Assembly: GCA_002423545.1 (NCBI GenBank)
Contig: DIWP01000045.1
Coordinates: 6,661-70,660 of the forward strand
DNA length: 64,000 nt
From: Thermoleophilia bacterium UBA6103
GTDB lineage: Bacteria; Actinomycetota; Thermoleophilia; UBA2241
Direction of reading: 5' to 3'
Shown here: in pieces, positions 25,729 through 37,989 of the stretch
Position numbering within the stretch: position 1 is the stretch's first letter
Layout: the number at the start of each line of letters is the position of its first letter
Made by a program: the position numbers and the translations under genes
Notes under the pieces: model-generated
Seen by the model: the letters and a program-made list of their open reading frames with translations, nothing else
What the model was told of the DNA's origin: nothing
Database searches by the model: none

Positions 25729-25833
25729 ATGCGCAGCAGCACCGCAGCAGATCGTCGCTCGGAGGGCCCCATTGAGGTACGTGCCCTCACGCTCGGCCTG
25801 CTCCTGCTCCTCCCCCTGCGGGGGGATGCGTAA
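25729..25833 (+). CDS. leuL: Leucine-rich leader peptide of the leuA operon (attenuator peptide)
   Basis: A 34-codon frame from ATG 25729 to TAA 25831-25833. Its final 16 codons include eight leucine codons (25786, 25792, 25798, 25801, 25804, 25807, 25810, 25816), five of them consecutive (CTG CTC CTG CTC CTC). It starts about 3 bases from the predicted transcription start, so it would be translated from a near-leaderless mRNA. This is the classic layout for ribosome-stalling control of leucine biosynthesis: leucyl-tRNA shortage would stall the ribosome in the Leu run. A shorter version beginning at the ATT codon 25771 after CGGAGG is conceivable. Confidence 0.7.
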   Translation: MRSSTAADRRSEGPIEVRALTLGLLLLLPLRGDA

Positions 25834-26079
25834 CAGCCTGTCTGGCCGTCCGGCCATCCTACGAAGAGAGCCACAGCGAGAGGCGTCTCGCGCGGCGTCG
25901 GCACATCCCGTCACGGGATCTCGTCCCGTCCGTCTCGCACCACCGTCCCGCTGGTCGGCTCGTCCCGTCCACCCTTGCAGGGATCCGGGATGTGGGCTCT
26001 TGACGGAATGCGGACGCCATCCGAGCGTCCGGGATCGCACCGCAGAGCAGACGTCCGGCAGGAGGAGGTGCGGCACACA
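25812..26079 (+). promoter_or_regulatory. leuA attenuator region with mutually exclusive hairpins
   Basis: Several hairpins follow the leucine codons: CCCCC/GGGGG (25812-25816 with 25820-25824), TGGCCG/CGGCCA (25843-25856), and CGAGA/TCTCG (25877-25890). ACGGGA at 25913-25918 can pair either with the upstream TCCCGT (25906-25911) or the downstream TCCCGT (25924-25929), so the two stems exclude each other. Another stem, GGACGC/GCGTCC (26012-26017 with 26025-26030), precedes the leuA ribosome-binding site (GGAGGAGG, 26061-26068). There is no T-tract, so control could act on Rho-dependent termination or on translation rather than an intrinsic terminator. Confidence 0.5.
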
Positions 26080-27749
<1,670 letters not shown>

Positions 27750-27750
<1 letters not shown>

Positions 27751-29042
27751 TGGCGAGCACGATCGCGGAGAAGATCCTCGCCCGGGCGGCGGGCCTGGCC
27801 GAGGTCCACCCCGGCCAGATCGTGGAGGCGACCGTCGACCTCGCCCTGGCCAACGACGTCACCGGGCCGCTGGCGATCGACGAATTCGAGAAGGCCGGCT
27901 TCGAGCGGGTCTACGATCCCAGCCGCGTGGCGCTCGTCTGCGACCACTTCACGCCCAACAAGGACATCAAGTCGGCCGGTCAGGTGAAGCGCGTGCGCGA
28001 CTTCGCCCGCGCGCACGGCATCGACAAGTTCTGGGAGGTCGGGCGCGTCGGCATCGAGCACGCGCTGCTGCCCGAGCTGGGGCTCATCGCGCCCGGCGAC
28101 CTGGTCGTCGGCGCCGACTCGCACACCTGTACGTACGGTGCTCTGGCGGCCTTCGGCACCGGCATCGGCTCCACCGACTTCGCCGCCGCCATGGCGTGGG
28201 GCCGCACCTGGCTGCGCGTCCCCGAGAGCATGAAGTTCGTCTATCGCGGCCGTCCGTCGCGCTGGGTGACCGGCAAGGACCTGATCCTGGACACCATCGG
28301 CAGGATCGGCGTCGACGGCGCCCTCTACCGGGCCATGGAGTTCACCGGCGAGGCCATCGACGTGATGGGCATGGACGGCCGCCTGACGATGGCCAACATG
28401 GCCATCGAGGCCGGCGGCAAGGCCGGCATCGTCGGTCACGACGAGACGACCGCCAAGTACCTGGCCTCGCGGCCCGAGGGCAGCCGGGCGCGGACCGCCG
28501 GCGAGGTCTTCGTCAGCGACCCCGACGCCGAGTACGCGGACGTCCTCGAGATCGACGCGTCCGCCGTGCCGCTGACGGTCGCCGTGCCGCACCTGCCGGC
28601 CAACAGCCGGCCGGCAGCGCATCTCACCGACATCGAGATCGACCAGGTGGTCATCGGCAGCTGCACCAACGGTCGCCTCTGCGACCTGCAGCAGGCGGCC
28701 GCCATCCTGCGCGGCCGCAGCGTCCACCCGCGCGTGCGGCTCATCATCCTGCCCGGTACGCAGCAGGTGTGCCTCGACGCGGCCGCCGACGGCACCATGC
28801 AGACGCTCATCGAGGCCGGTGCCGCCTTCAGCACGCCGACGTGCGGCCCCTGTCTGGGCGGCCACATGGGCATCCTGGCGGCCGGCGAGCGCGCCGTCAG
28901 CACCACCAACCGCAACTTCGTCGGCCGCATGGGCGACGTCACCAGCGAGGTCTACCTGGCGAGCCCGTACGTGGCCGCCGCGTCGGCCGTCGCCGGTCAC
29001 ATCGCCACGCCGGACATGGTCTGCACCGACGGGAAGACGTGA
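27750..29042 (+). CDS. leuC: 3-isopropylmalate dehydratase large subunit
   Basis: With LeuD it isomerises 2- to 3-isopropylmalate, and in citramalate-using organisms also citramalate to methylmalate. It has 430 residues, the shorter archaeal/HacA-like LeuC class. Aconitase-fold motifs are intact: GADSHTCTYGALAAFGTG, IGSCTNGR and TCGPCLGGH, supplying the [4Fe-4S] cysteines. ATG 27750 follows AAGGAG; the GTG at 27747 is in frame but too close to that site. The leuA stop (27748-27750) overlaps the start by one base. Confidence 0.93.
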
Positions 29043-29052
29043 GGAGCCTGGG

Positions 29053-29607
29053 ATGATCTTCGAGGGCAAGGTGCACAAGTACGGCCGCGACGTCGACACC
29101 GACGTCATCATCCCGGCCCGCTACCTCACCACGAGCGACCCGGCCGAGCTGGCGTCGCACGCGATGGAAGACATCGACGCCGAGTTCGTGAAGCGGGTCG
29201 AGCCGGGCGACATCATCGTCGCCGACGACAACTTCGGCTGCGGCTCCAGCCGTGAGCACGCGCCGGTCGCGCTCAAGGCGTCCGGCGTCTCGGTGGTCGT
29301 GGCGGCCAGCTTCGCGCGCATCTTCTACCGCAACGCCATCAACGTCGGGCTGCCGATCGTGGTCTGCCCGGAGGCGGCGCGCGAGGCGCTCGGCGGCGAC
29401 CTGCTGAAGGTCGACGCCGTCGCCGGCGTCATCGAGAACGTCACCCGGGGCACGCGGTTCGAAGCCGAGCCGTTCCCGCCGTTCATGCAGCAGCTCATCG
29501 AGCGCGGCGGGCTGCTGCCGTACGTTCGCGCCCGCCTCGAGGAAGAGCAGGCGGCCGCGGGGAAGACGGCCGCAGACGCGCCGGCCGGCACAGAGGGGGA
29601 CTCCTGA
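29053..29607 (+). CDS. leuD: 3-isopropylmalate dehydratase small subunit
   Basis: The swivelling domain of the dehydratase, 184 residues: GRDVDTDVIIPARYL at the N-terminus and the substrate loop DNFGCGSSREHAP. An Ala/Glu-rich tail of about 20 residues extends past the usual end (~165). It starts 10 bases after leuC at ATG 29053 with GAGGAG upstream, so both subunits are made together. Confidence 0.93.
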   Translation: MIFEGKVHKYGRDVDTDVIIPARYLTTSDPAELASHAMEDIDAEFVKRVEPGDIIVADDNFGCGSSREHAPVALKASGVSVVVAASFARIFYRNAINVGLPIVVCPEAAREALGGDLLKVDAVAGVIENVTRGTRFEAEPFPPFMQQLIERGGLLPYVRARLEEEQAAAGKTAADAPAGTEGDS

Positions 29608-29701
29608 GCGGCGGCGCCCGGGGCGCTCCTGAGCCCCGCGCGCTGAGGCCGACGACGACAGACAGCACAGACTGCACACCATCGCACAGCGGAGAGGAAC
29701 C

Positions 29702-30784
29702 ATGACGACGACGTACAAGATCGCGGTGCTGCCCGGCGACGGCACGGGCCCCGAGGTGGTCGATGAGGGGCTGAAGGTCCTGCAGGCCGCCGCTGCCAAG
29801 CACGCCTTCGCGCTCGACCTGACGCACTACGACTTCGGCGGCGACCGCTACCTCGCCACCGGCGAGATCCTGCCGGCCTCGGCGATCGACGAGCTGAAGC
29901 AGGTCGACGCGATCTACCTGGGCGCCGTGGGGCACCCCGACGTGGCGCCCGGCATCCTGGAGAAGGGCCTCCTGCTCAGCCTCCGCTTCGCGCTGGACCA
30001 GTACATCAACCTGCGTCCGGTGCGCCTGTACCCCGGCGTGGATACTCCGCTGAAGGACAAGGGCCCCAAGGAGATCGACTACGCCGTGGTCCGCGAGAAC
30101 TCGGGCGACATGTACGCCGGCGGTGGCGGCATCATGATGAAGGACACCCCGCACGAGGTCGCGGTGCAGAACATGCTGTACAGCCGCGCCCAGGTGGACC
30201 GCTGCCTGCGGTGGGCCTTTGACTACACGCGCCAGCACGGCAAGAAGGCGCGCGGCATCGGCGAGGACAACACCCTCGGGCTGGTCGGCAAGACCAACGT
30301 GCTGACCTTCGTCTACGACCTCTGGGAGCGCCGCTTCAACGAGATCGGCGAGGAAGAGTACCCGGACATCAAGCGCGAGTACTACCACGTCGACGCCTGC
30401 TGCATGTGGATGGTCAAGAGCCCGGAGTGGTTCGACGTGCTGGTGACCGGCAACATGTTCGGCGACATCATCACCGACCTGGGCGCCATCACGCAGGGCG
30501 GCATGGGCGTCGCGGCCGGCGGCAACATCAACCCCGAGGGCGTCAGCATGTTCGAGCCCATCGGCGGCTCGGCTCCCAAGTACACCGGTCTGGGCGTGAT
30601 CAACCCCATCGCGGCCATCGTGGCCGGCGCGATGCTGCTCGACGACATCGGGGAGAAGCAGGCGGCCGAGGACGTCGAGAACGCGGTCGCCGAGGTCACC
30701 GGCACGAAGATGAAGGGCATGGCGTCGGGCAAGATGGGCTACTCGACGTCCGAGGTCGGCGACCTGGTAGCCGAACGCGTGTGA
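29702..30784 (+). CDS. leuB: 3-isopropylmalate dehydrogenase (isocitrate/isopropylmalate dehydrogenase family)
   Basis: Oxidatively decarboxylates 3-isopropylmalate using NAD. The 360-residue sequence has LPGDGTGPEVVDEGLKVL at the N-terminus, LRPVRLYPGVDTPL, a divergent RENSGDMYAG loop (LeuB usually has a RELTGGIYFG-like loop), MFGDIITDLGA for the metal aspartates, and the EPIGGSAPKYTGLGVINP adenosine-binding segment. Position after leuACD supports LeuB. The altered loop leaves open a broader substrate range, for example methylmalate in the citramalate route. ATG 29702 follows GAGAGGAA. The 94-base gap from leuD has no evident terminator. Confidence 0.88.
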   Translation: MTTTYKIAVLPGDGTGPEVVDEGLKVLQAAAAKHAFALDLTHYDFGGDRYLATGEILPASAIDELKQVDAIYLGAVGHPDVAPGILEKGLLLSLRFALDQYINLRPVRLYPGVDTPLKDKGPKEIDYAVVRENSGDMYAGGGGIMMKDTPHEVAVQNMLYSRAQVDRCLRWAFDYTRQHGKKARGIGEDNTLGLVGKTNVLTFVYDLWERRFNEIGEEEYPDIKREYYHVDACCMWMVKSPEWFDVLVTGNMFGDIITDLGAITQGGMGVAAGGNINPEGVSMFEPIGGSAPKYTGLGVINPIAAIVAGAMLLDDIGEKQAAEDVENAVAEVTGTKMKGMASGKMGYSTSEVGDLVAERV

Positions 30785-30802
30785 TCGATGCAGGCATGAG
30801 GT

Positions 30803-30853
30803 CGGATGCAGGTCGGTCCGAGGTCGGATGCAGGTCCGAGCCCGGATGCAGGT
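30803..30853 (+). repeat. Three CGGATGCAGGT direct repeats before ilvE
   Basis: CGGATGCAGGT occurs at 30803-30813, 30825-30835 and 30843-30853, with a partial copy (GATGCAGG) near 30787. The repeats sit between leuB and ilvE, just upstream of an A+T-richer stretch (30853-30890) that may contain the ilvE promoter (CTGACT near 30860). They could be a multi-site operator or slippage repeats. Confidence 0.6.
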
Positions 30854-30931
30854 TAGAGACTGACTCTTAAGTAGAGGTTGATAGTTATCGCGCTCGGCCC
30901 GGCTGGGCGCGGCGGCGAGGAGGACGGACGG

Positions 30932-31849
30932 ATGCCCATCCCGGAGATGGAGACGATCTGGTTCAACGGCGAGCTGGTGCCCTGGCACGAGGCGCGCGTG
31001 CACGTCCTGACGCACGCGCTGCACTACGGGTCGGGCGTCTTTGAGGGCATCCGCTGCTACAAGGCCGAGAAGGGTCCCGAGGTCTTCCGCCTCACCGACC
31101 ACATCAAGCGGCTGTATCGCTCGTCCAAGCTCTACTACATGCCGATCCCGTACACACCGGAGGAGCTGCGGCACGCCACCTTCGATCTCGTGAAGTCCAA
31201 CCGGCTCGATGCCTGCTACATCCGGCCGATCGTCTTCCGTGGCTACGGCGAGATGGGGCTGCTGCCGCTGACATCGTCGGTCGATGTGGCCATCGCCGCC
31301 TGGCCGTGGGGCACGTACCTCGGTGAGGAAGGCATGGCACGCGGCGTGCGGGCCAAGTTCTCCAGCATCCAGAGCCTGGACCACACCTCGCTGGCCCGCG
31401 CCGCCAAGGCCACCGGCCAGTACCTCAACAGCATCCTCGCCAAGGTCGAGGTGACCAACGCCGGCTACGACGAGGCCATCATGCTCAACGAGCACGGCCA
31501 CGTCTCCGAGGGTTCCGGCGAGAACATCTTCGTGGTGCGCGACGGCAAGGTGCTCACGCCGCCGACCGCCGACGGGGTGCTGGAGGGCATCACGCGCGAC
31601 ATGGTCATCGAGCTCTGCGAGGCGGAGGGGCTGCCGTTCCAGGAGCGGACGCTCACCCGCAGCGACCTGATCGTGGCCGACGAGGTCTTCTTCACCGGCA
31701 CCGCCGCCGAGATCGTGCCGGTCCGCGAGATCGACCATCACTTCATCGGCGAGCCGGGTCCGGTGACTCGGACCATGCAGGACCGCTACAAGGCCATCGT
31801 CGAGGGGCGCGACGAGGCGTTCGCCCACTACGTGGAGTACGTGGAGTAG
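30932..31849 (+). CDS. ilvE: Branched-chain amino acid aminotransferase
   Basis: A fold-type IV PLP transaminase of 305 residues that interconverts branched-chain 2-oxo acids and leucine, isoleucine and valine with glutamate. Landmarks: ETIWFNGELVPWHEARVHVLTHALHYGSGVFEGIR, PLP lysine Lys159 in RAAKATGQYLN, EAIMLNEHGHVSEGSGENIF and FFTGTAAEIVPV. The length equals the IlvE family norm. ATG 30932 lies just after GAGGAGGA; an upstream TTG (30878) is not needed. It lies between leuB and cimA in the branched-chain cluster. Confidence 0.94.
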   Translation: MPIPEMETIWFNGELVPWHEARVHVLTHALHYGSGVFEGIRCYKAEKGPEVFRLTDHIKRLYRSSKLYYMPIPYTPEELRHATFDLVKSNRLDACYIRPIVFRGYGEMGLLPLTSSVDVAIAAWPWGTYLGEEGMARGVRAKFSSIQSLDHTSLARAAKATGQYLNSILAKVEVTNAGYDEAIMLNEHGHVSEGSGENIFVVRDGKVLTPPTADGVLEGITRDMVIELCEAEGLPFQERTLTRSDLIVADEVFFTGTAAEIVPVREIDHHFIGEPGPVTRTMQDRYKAIVEGRDEAFAHYVEYVE

Positions 31850-31866
31850 CAGGCGGGAGGCCCACC

Positions 31867-33569
<1,703 letters not shown>

Positions 33570-33573
<4 letters not shown>

Positions 33574-34406
33574 GCCAGACATCCGACGCCATCGCCGGCC
33601 TGCCGTTCGGCCGCTGCCGGCTGGAGGGCGAGGAGCACTTCTGCATCTTCGCGGGGCGGACCGTGCGGCTGCTCGACCGGCCTGCCTGGGACCCGGAGGC
33701 CGCGATCGTGCGGACCGTGGCGCTGTCGAACGTCACCATCGTCGCGCCGGTGCAGCCGACCAAGGTCATCGCCGTCGGCCTCAACTACCAGGCGCACGTC
33801 GAAGAGGTCCGCGAGCACACCGGTGTCGACGCAGCCGGGGCTGGGACCGGGACCGGGACCGGCGCGAAAGCGGAGCCGATCCTGTTCATGAAGCCGCCGT
33901 CGTCGGTCATCGGGCCGGGCGACGAGATAGTCCTCCCGGTCCGCTCGACGCGCGTCGACTACGAGGCCGAACTGGTGCTGGTGGTCGGCCGCCGCTGCAA
34001 GGACCTCACGCCCGAGACGGCTGCCGAAGCCGTCGCCGGCTACACCTGCGGCAACGACGTGACCGCCCGCGACCTGCAGCAGCTCGACGGCCAGTGGACC
34101 CGGGCCAAGAGCTTCGACACGTTCTGCCCGCTGGGGCCGTGGATGGTCCGCGACCTGCCCCAGCCGACGGCAGCGGTCACCACGCGCATCAACAACGAGG
34201 TGGTGCAGCGCGGCGCCGTCGGCGAGATGATCGTGGCGCCGCTCGACCTGCTCGTGTTCGTGAGCGGCATCATGACGCTCGAACCGGGCGACGTGATCAT
34301 GACCGGCACTCCACGGGGCGTGGGCCCCATCGCCGCCGGCCAGCGCGTGACGGTCGCCGTCGACGGCATCGGCATGCTGACCAATCCGGTGGTGACCGCG
34401 ATCTGA
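33570..34406 (+). CDS. Fumarylacetoacetate hydrolase (FAA) family protein
   Basis: A 278-residue protein with a short N-terminal domain and the FAA catalytic fold: VIAVGLNYQAHVEEV, EPILFMKPPSSVIGPGD, the metal-ligand VDYEAELVLVVGRR (E-x-E), and the terminal MTGTPRGVGPI. The family includes 2-hydroxyhepta-2,4-diene-1,7-dioate isomerases, acylpyruvases and oxaloacetate decarboxylases; with no pathway partners here its substrate is unknown. Near residues 90-98 it has a Gly/Thr insertion coded by three GGGACC repeats. It is translationally coupled to cimA, which may suggest clean-up of an oxo-acid by-product (speculative). Confidence 0.85.
33843..33862 (+). repeat. In-frame GGGACC microsatellite inside the FAA gene
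   Basis: Three tandem GGGACC units plus GG encode alternating Gly-Thr in a surface loop. The six-base unit keeps frame if copy number changes. Confidence 0.7.
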
Positions 34407-34425
34407 CGGCCGGGAGCCGCCGGTG

Positions 34426-34454
34426 GTGACCGGCGGCGGCGGGAGCGGTAGAAT
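34426..34454 (+). promoter_or_regulatory. dnaE promoter (GTGACC-17-TAGAAT)
   Basis: GTGACC (34426-34431) and TAGAAT (34449-34454) are 17 bases apart. Transcription near 34461 leaves only about 4 bases before ATG 34465 and no room for a Shine-Dalgarno site, so dnaE is probably read from a near-leaderless mRNA. Confidence 0.6.
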
Positions 34455-34464
34455 CGGGGCACCG

Positions 34465-37400
34465 ATGGACTCCAGCTTCGTGCACCTCCACGTCCACTCC
34501 GAGTACTCGCTGCTCGACGGTGCCTGCCGCGTGCGGGACCTGGTGGCACGCGTCAAGGAGCTGGGCATGCCGGCGGTGGCCATCACCGATCACGGCTCAC
34601 TGGCCAGTGCCGTGCAGTTCTACCGCACCGCCACCGCCGAGGGCGTCAAGCCGATCCTCGGCGTAGAGCTGTACGTCGTGGCCGACCGCTTCGACCGCAG
34701 CAAGTCACGCGGCGAGGAGCGTACCCACCTGACCCTGCTGGCCGAGAACGAGACCGGCTGGAAGAACCTCATGGCGCTCTCCACAGCGGCGTACCTGGAG
34801 GGCTACTTCTTCAAGCCGCGCGCCGACTGGTCGCTGCTCGAGCAGCACCACGAGGGTGTCATCTGTCTCACCGGCTGCCTCACCGGCAAGGCGTCGCGGC
34901 TCCTGAGGGAGGGCAACGACGAGGCGGCCCTGGTCGAGGTCCAGAAGCTGGCGGCGCTGTTCGGCCCCCAGAACACGTTCGTGGAGATGCAGGACGCCGG
35001 CATGCCCGAGCAGCGTGCGTTGTTGCCGAAGTTCGCCATCCTCGCGAAGCAGGCCGGTCTGCGCACGGTGGCCACCAACGACGTGCACTACCTCTGCCAC
35101 GAGGATGCCCACGCGCACGACGCGCTGCTGTGCATCCAGACCCAGAGCTGCCTGGCCGAGGACAAGTCGAAGCGGATGAGCTTCTCCACCGACGAGTTCT
35201 ACCTCAAGACGGCCGAGGAGATGCGCGAGCGCTTCGCGGCCTATCCGGACGCCTGCGACGTCACGCTGGAGATCGCCGAGCGCTGTAACGTCGAGCTCAA
35301 GCTCAAGCAGCTGCTCCTGCCGGCTTACCCGGTGCCGGAGGGGCACACCGAGACGAGCTACCTGCGCGAGCAGTGCGAGGAGGGGGTCCGGCGAAGGTAC
35401 GGAGCGGACCCCTCGGCCGAGGTCAGGGAACGTCTCGACTACGAGCTCGGCGTCATCAACGAGATGGGCTTCGACGCCTACTTCCTCATCGTCTGGGACT
35501 TCGTCAAGTTCGCCCGGGACAACGACATCGCCGTCGGGCCGGGACGCGGCTCCGCGGCCGGCAGCATCGTCGCCTACTCGCTGGGCATCACCGACATCGA
35601 TCCGCTCAAGTACGGCCTGCTCTTCGAGCGTTTCCTCAACCCGGGGCGCAAGAGCATGCCCGACATCGACATGGACTTCGAGGTCGCCCGCCGCGGTGAG
35701 GTCATCGAGTACGTGGCGCAGAAGTACGGTCGCGACCGGGTGGCACAGATCATCACCTTCGGCACCATGGCGGCGCGGGCGGCGGTCCGCGACGCCGCCC
35801 GCGTGCTGAGCCTGCCGTATGCCGTCGGCGACCGCATCGCCAAGATGATCCCGGAGAAGGCGCCGCCGGCGACCTTCGCGGAGGCGATGGCGCCCGGCAG
35901 CGAGCTGGCGAAGGCCTACGAGGCCGACGAGCAGGTCGAGCAGGTCGTCGACCTCGCCCGGGCGCTCGAGGGCATCATCCGCAACGACAGCATCCACGCG
36001 GCCGGGGTGGTCATCAGCGACCGGCCGCTCACCGAGTTCGTGCCCCTGCAGCAGAAGGGCGACGCCGAGGTGGTCACCCAGTTCGGCATGGGCGACGTGG
36101 AGCAGATCGGCCTGCTCAAGATGGACTTCCTCGGCCTGCGCAACCTCGACGTCATGAAGGCGGCACTGGATCTCATCGAGGAGAGCACGGGGGAGCGCAT
36201 CGATCTCACGGCGCTCCCCCTCGACGACGCCAGAACGTACGCCATGCTACGCAAGGGCGACAGCGAGGGCGTCTTCCAGTTCGAGAGCAGCGGCATGCAG
36301 GGCGCCCTGCGCGAGGTCGGTCCCACCGAGTTCGAGGACCTCATCGCCATCGTCGCCCTCTTCCGGCCCGGGCCGGCCTCGTACATCCCCACCTACGCGC
36401 GCAACAAGCGCGATCCAAAGGGCATCAAGTACGACGACGAGCGCCTCAGGCCCATCCTGGAGCCCACCAACGGTGTGACGATCTACCAGGAGCAGTACAT
36501 GGCGATCGCCCGCCAGCTCGGCGGCTTCTCGCCGGCCCAGGCGGACGACCTGCGCAAGGCCATCGGCAAGAAGAACAAGGAGCTCATGGCCAGCCTGCGG
36601 GAGCCCCTCATGGAGGGCCTGCGGCAGAGCGGTATCCCCGACCGGGTGGCGGAGAAGCTCTGGAGCGACTTCGAGGCCACCGGTGACTACTCTTTCAACA
36701 AGAGCCACGCCGCCTGCTACGCCATGATCGCGTACCGCACCGCCTGGCTGAAGGCGAACCATCCGGTCGAGTACATGGCGGCGCTCATCAGCAGCGTCAT
36801 GAACACCAAGGACAAGGTGCCCTTCTACGTCAACAAGTGCCACGAGATGGGCATCCGGGTGCTGCCGCCGGACGTCAACGAGAGCGGCGTCAGCTTCGCC
36901 GTCGTCGAGGGACGCATCCGCTTCGGCCTCAACGCCGTCAAGGGCATCGGCGAGAAGGCGATCGAGGCGATCGTCAGAGCGCGCGACGCCGGCGGACGAT
37001 TCACGTCCATCTACGACTTCTGCGCCCGCGTCGACACAGCGGCGGTCAACAAGCGGGCCCTGGAGGCGCTCATCAAGTGCGGCGCCCTGGACAGCACCGG
37101 CGACTCGCGCCAGGGCATGCTGACCGCCCTGCCACAGGCCATGGCCGAGGGCGAGCGGCGGCGCAAGGCACGCGCCATCGGGCAGACCGACCTGTTCGGC
37201 ATGCTGCTGGACGGTCCCGGCGGGCCTGCCGCGGACGACGACGGCGCGACCGGCGGCGGACCGTCCGCTGAGGGCGGCGCGGCTGTGGTGGGCGCCCGCC
37301 CGGCGGCCGGCGAGGCGATGATGCCGCACCCGCCGGTGCCGGCAGAGGAGTTCGACCGCGACCGGCTGCTGGCCTTCGAGAAGGAGGTGCTCGGCCTCTA

Positions 37401-37989
37401 CGTCTCTTCGCACCCTCTCGAGGGCCTGCGCGACCAGTTGCACGGGGAGATCGAGGTGCCGGTGACCAGGCTCCCCGACGCGCGCGACGGCGCCTTCGTG
37501 TGGAGCGGCGGGCTGGTCGCAGGACTGCAGCGGCGGGCGATGAAGAACGGCAACACGATGGCGGTGTTCCGTCTGGAGGACGTCGACGGCGGCTGCGAGG
37601 TCCTGGCGTTCGGCGACGTCTACGAGAAGTGCCGCGAGGTCCTCGTCGAGGACGAGGTGATCAAGGTGCGCGGCCGCGTCGACCGCAAGGGCGAGGGAGA
37701 CGTGAAGCTCATCGCCGCCGAGGTCAAGCGGTTCGGGGGCGTCAGCGAGACGCGGCCGCTCAACGTGGTGGTCGATGCCGAGCGGGCGCAGGCCGGCCTC
37801 TTCGACGAACTGCACCAGATCCTGGCCGACTTCCCGGGGTCGGTCCCCGTGGTCTTGACGATGGTCACGCGCGACGGTCGGGCCAGGCTGCGGGTCGGCG
37901 ACGGCCTGCGGGTCTCGCCGGCCGGCGGCCTCTACGCGGAGCTCAAGGCGCTGCTGGGAGAAAGCTGCATCGAGGTGGGTGGATCATGA
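34465..37989 (+). CDS. dnaE: DNA polymerase III alpha subunit (replicative polymerase)
   Basis: A 1174-residue C-family polymerase. The N-terminal PHP domain starts FVHLHVHSEYSLLDG and keeps all usual metal-ligand positions (His9/His11, Asp18, TDHGS, GVELY, THLTLLA, LTGC, TNDVHY), so PHP proofreading activity is likely, as in mycobacterial DnaE1. Palm aspartates are in PDIDMDFE (Asp400, Asp402). The fingers, tandem HhH and beta-binding regions follow, then a low-complexity linker near 920-950 and an OB-fold (tRNA_anti) domain at about 1000-1080. The start is ATG 34465, just after a -10 box and without an RBS. The stop overlaps the hisZ start (ATGA), so a replication gene heads the his operon. 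Confidence 0.95.
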   Translation: MDSSFVHLHVHSEYSLLDGACRVRDLVARVKELGMPAVAITDHGSLASAVQFYRTATAEGVKPILGVELYVVADRFDRSKSRGEERTHLTLLAENETGWKNLMALSTAAYLEGYFFKPRADWSLLEQHHEGVICLTGCLTGKASRLLREGNDEAALVEVQKLAALFGPQNTFVEMQDAGMPEQRALLPKFAILAKQAGLRTVATNDVHYLCHEDAHAHDALLCIQTQSCLAEDKSKRMSFSTDEFYLKTAEEMRERFAAYPDACDVTLEIAERCNVELKLKQLLLPAYPVPEGHTETSYLREQCEEGVRRRYGADPSAEVRERLDYELGVINEMGFDAYFLIVWDFVKFARDNDIAVGPGRGSAAGSIVAYSLGITDIDPLKYGLLFERFLNPGRKSMPDIDMDFEVARRGEVIEYVAQKYGRDRVAQIITFGTMAARAAVRDAARVLSLPYAVGDRIAKMIPEKAPPATFAEAMAPGSELAKAYEADEQVEQVVDLARALEGIIRNDSIHAAGVVISDRPLTEFVPLQQKGDAEVVTQFGMGDVEQIGLLKMDFLGLRNLDVMKAALDLIEESTGERIDLTALPLDDARTYAMLRKGDSEGVFQFESSGMQGALREVGPTEFEDLIAIVALFRPGPASYIPTYARNKRDPKGIKYDDERLRPILEPTNGVTIYQEQYMAIARQLGGFSPAQADDLRKAIGKKNKELMASLREPLMEGLRQSGIPDRVAEKLWSDFEATGDYSFNKSHAACYAMIAYRTAWLKANHPVEYMAALISSVMNTKDKVPFYVNKCHEMGIRVLPPDVNESGVSFAVVEGRIRFGLNAVKGIGEKAIEAIVRARDAGGRFTSIYDFCARVDTAAVNKRALEALIKCGALDSTGDSRQGMLTALPQAMAEGERRRKARAIGQTDLFGMLLDGPGGPAADDDGATGGGPSAEGGAAVVGARPAAGEAMMPHPPVPAEEFDRDRLLAFEKEVLGLYVSSHPLEGLRDQLHGEIEVPVTRLPDARDGAFVWSGGLVAGLQRRAMKNGNTMAVFRLEDVDGGCEVLAFGDVYEKCREVLVEDEVIKVRGRVDRKGEGDVKLIAAEVKRFGGVSETRPLNVVVDAERAQAGLFDELHQILADFPGSVPVVLTMVTRDGRARLRVGDGLRVSPAGGLYAELKALLGESCIEVGGS

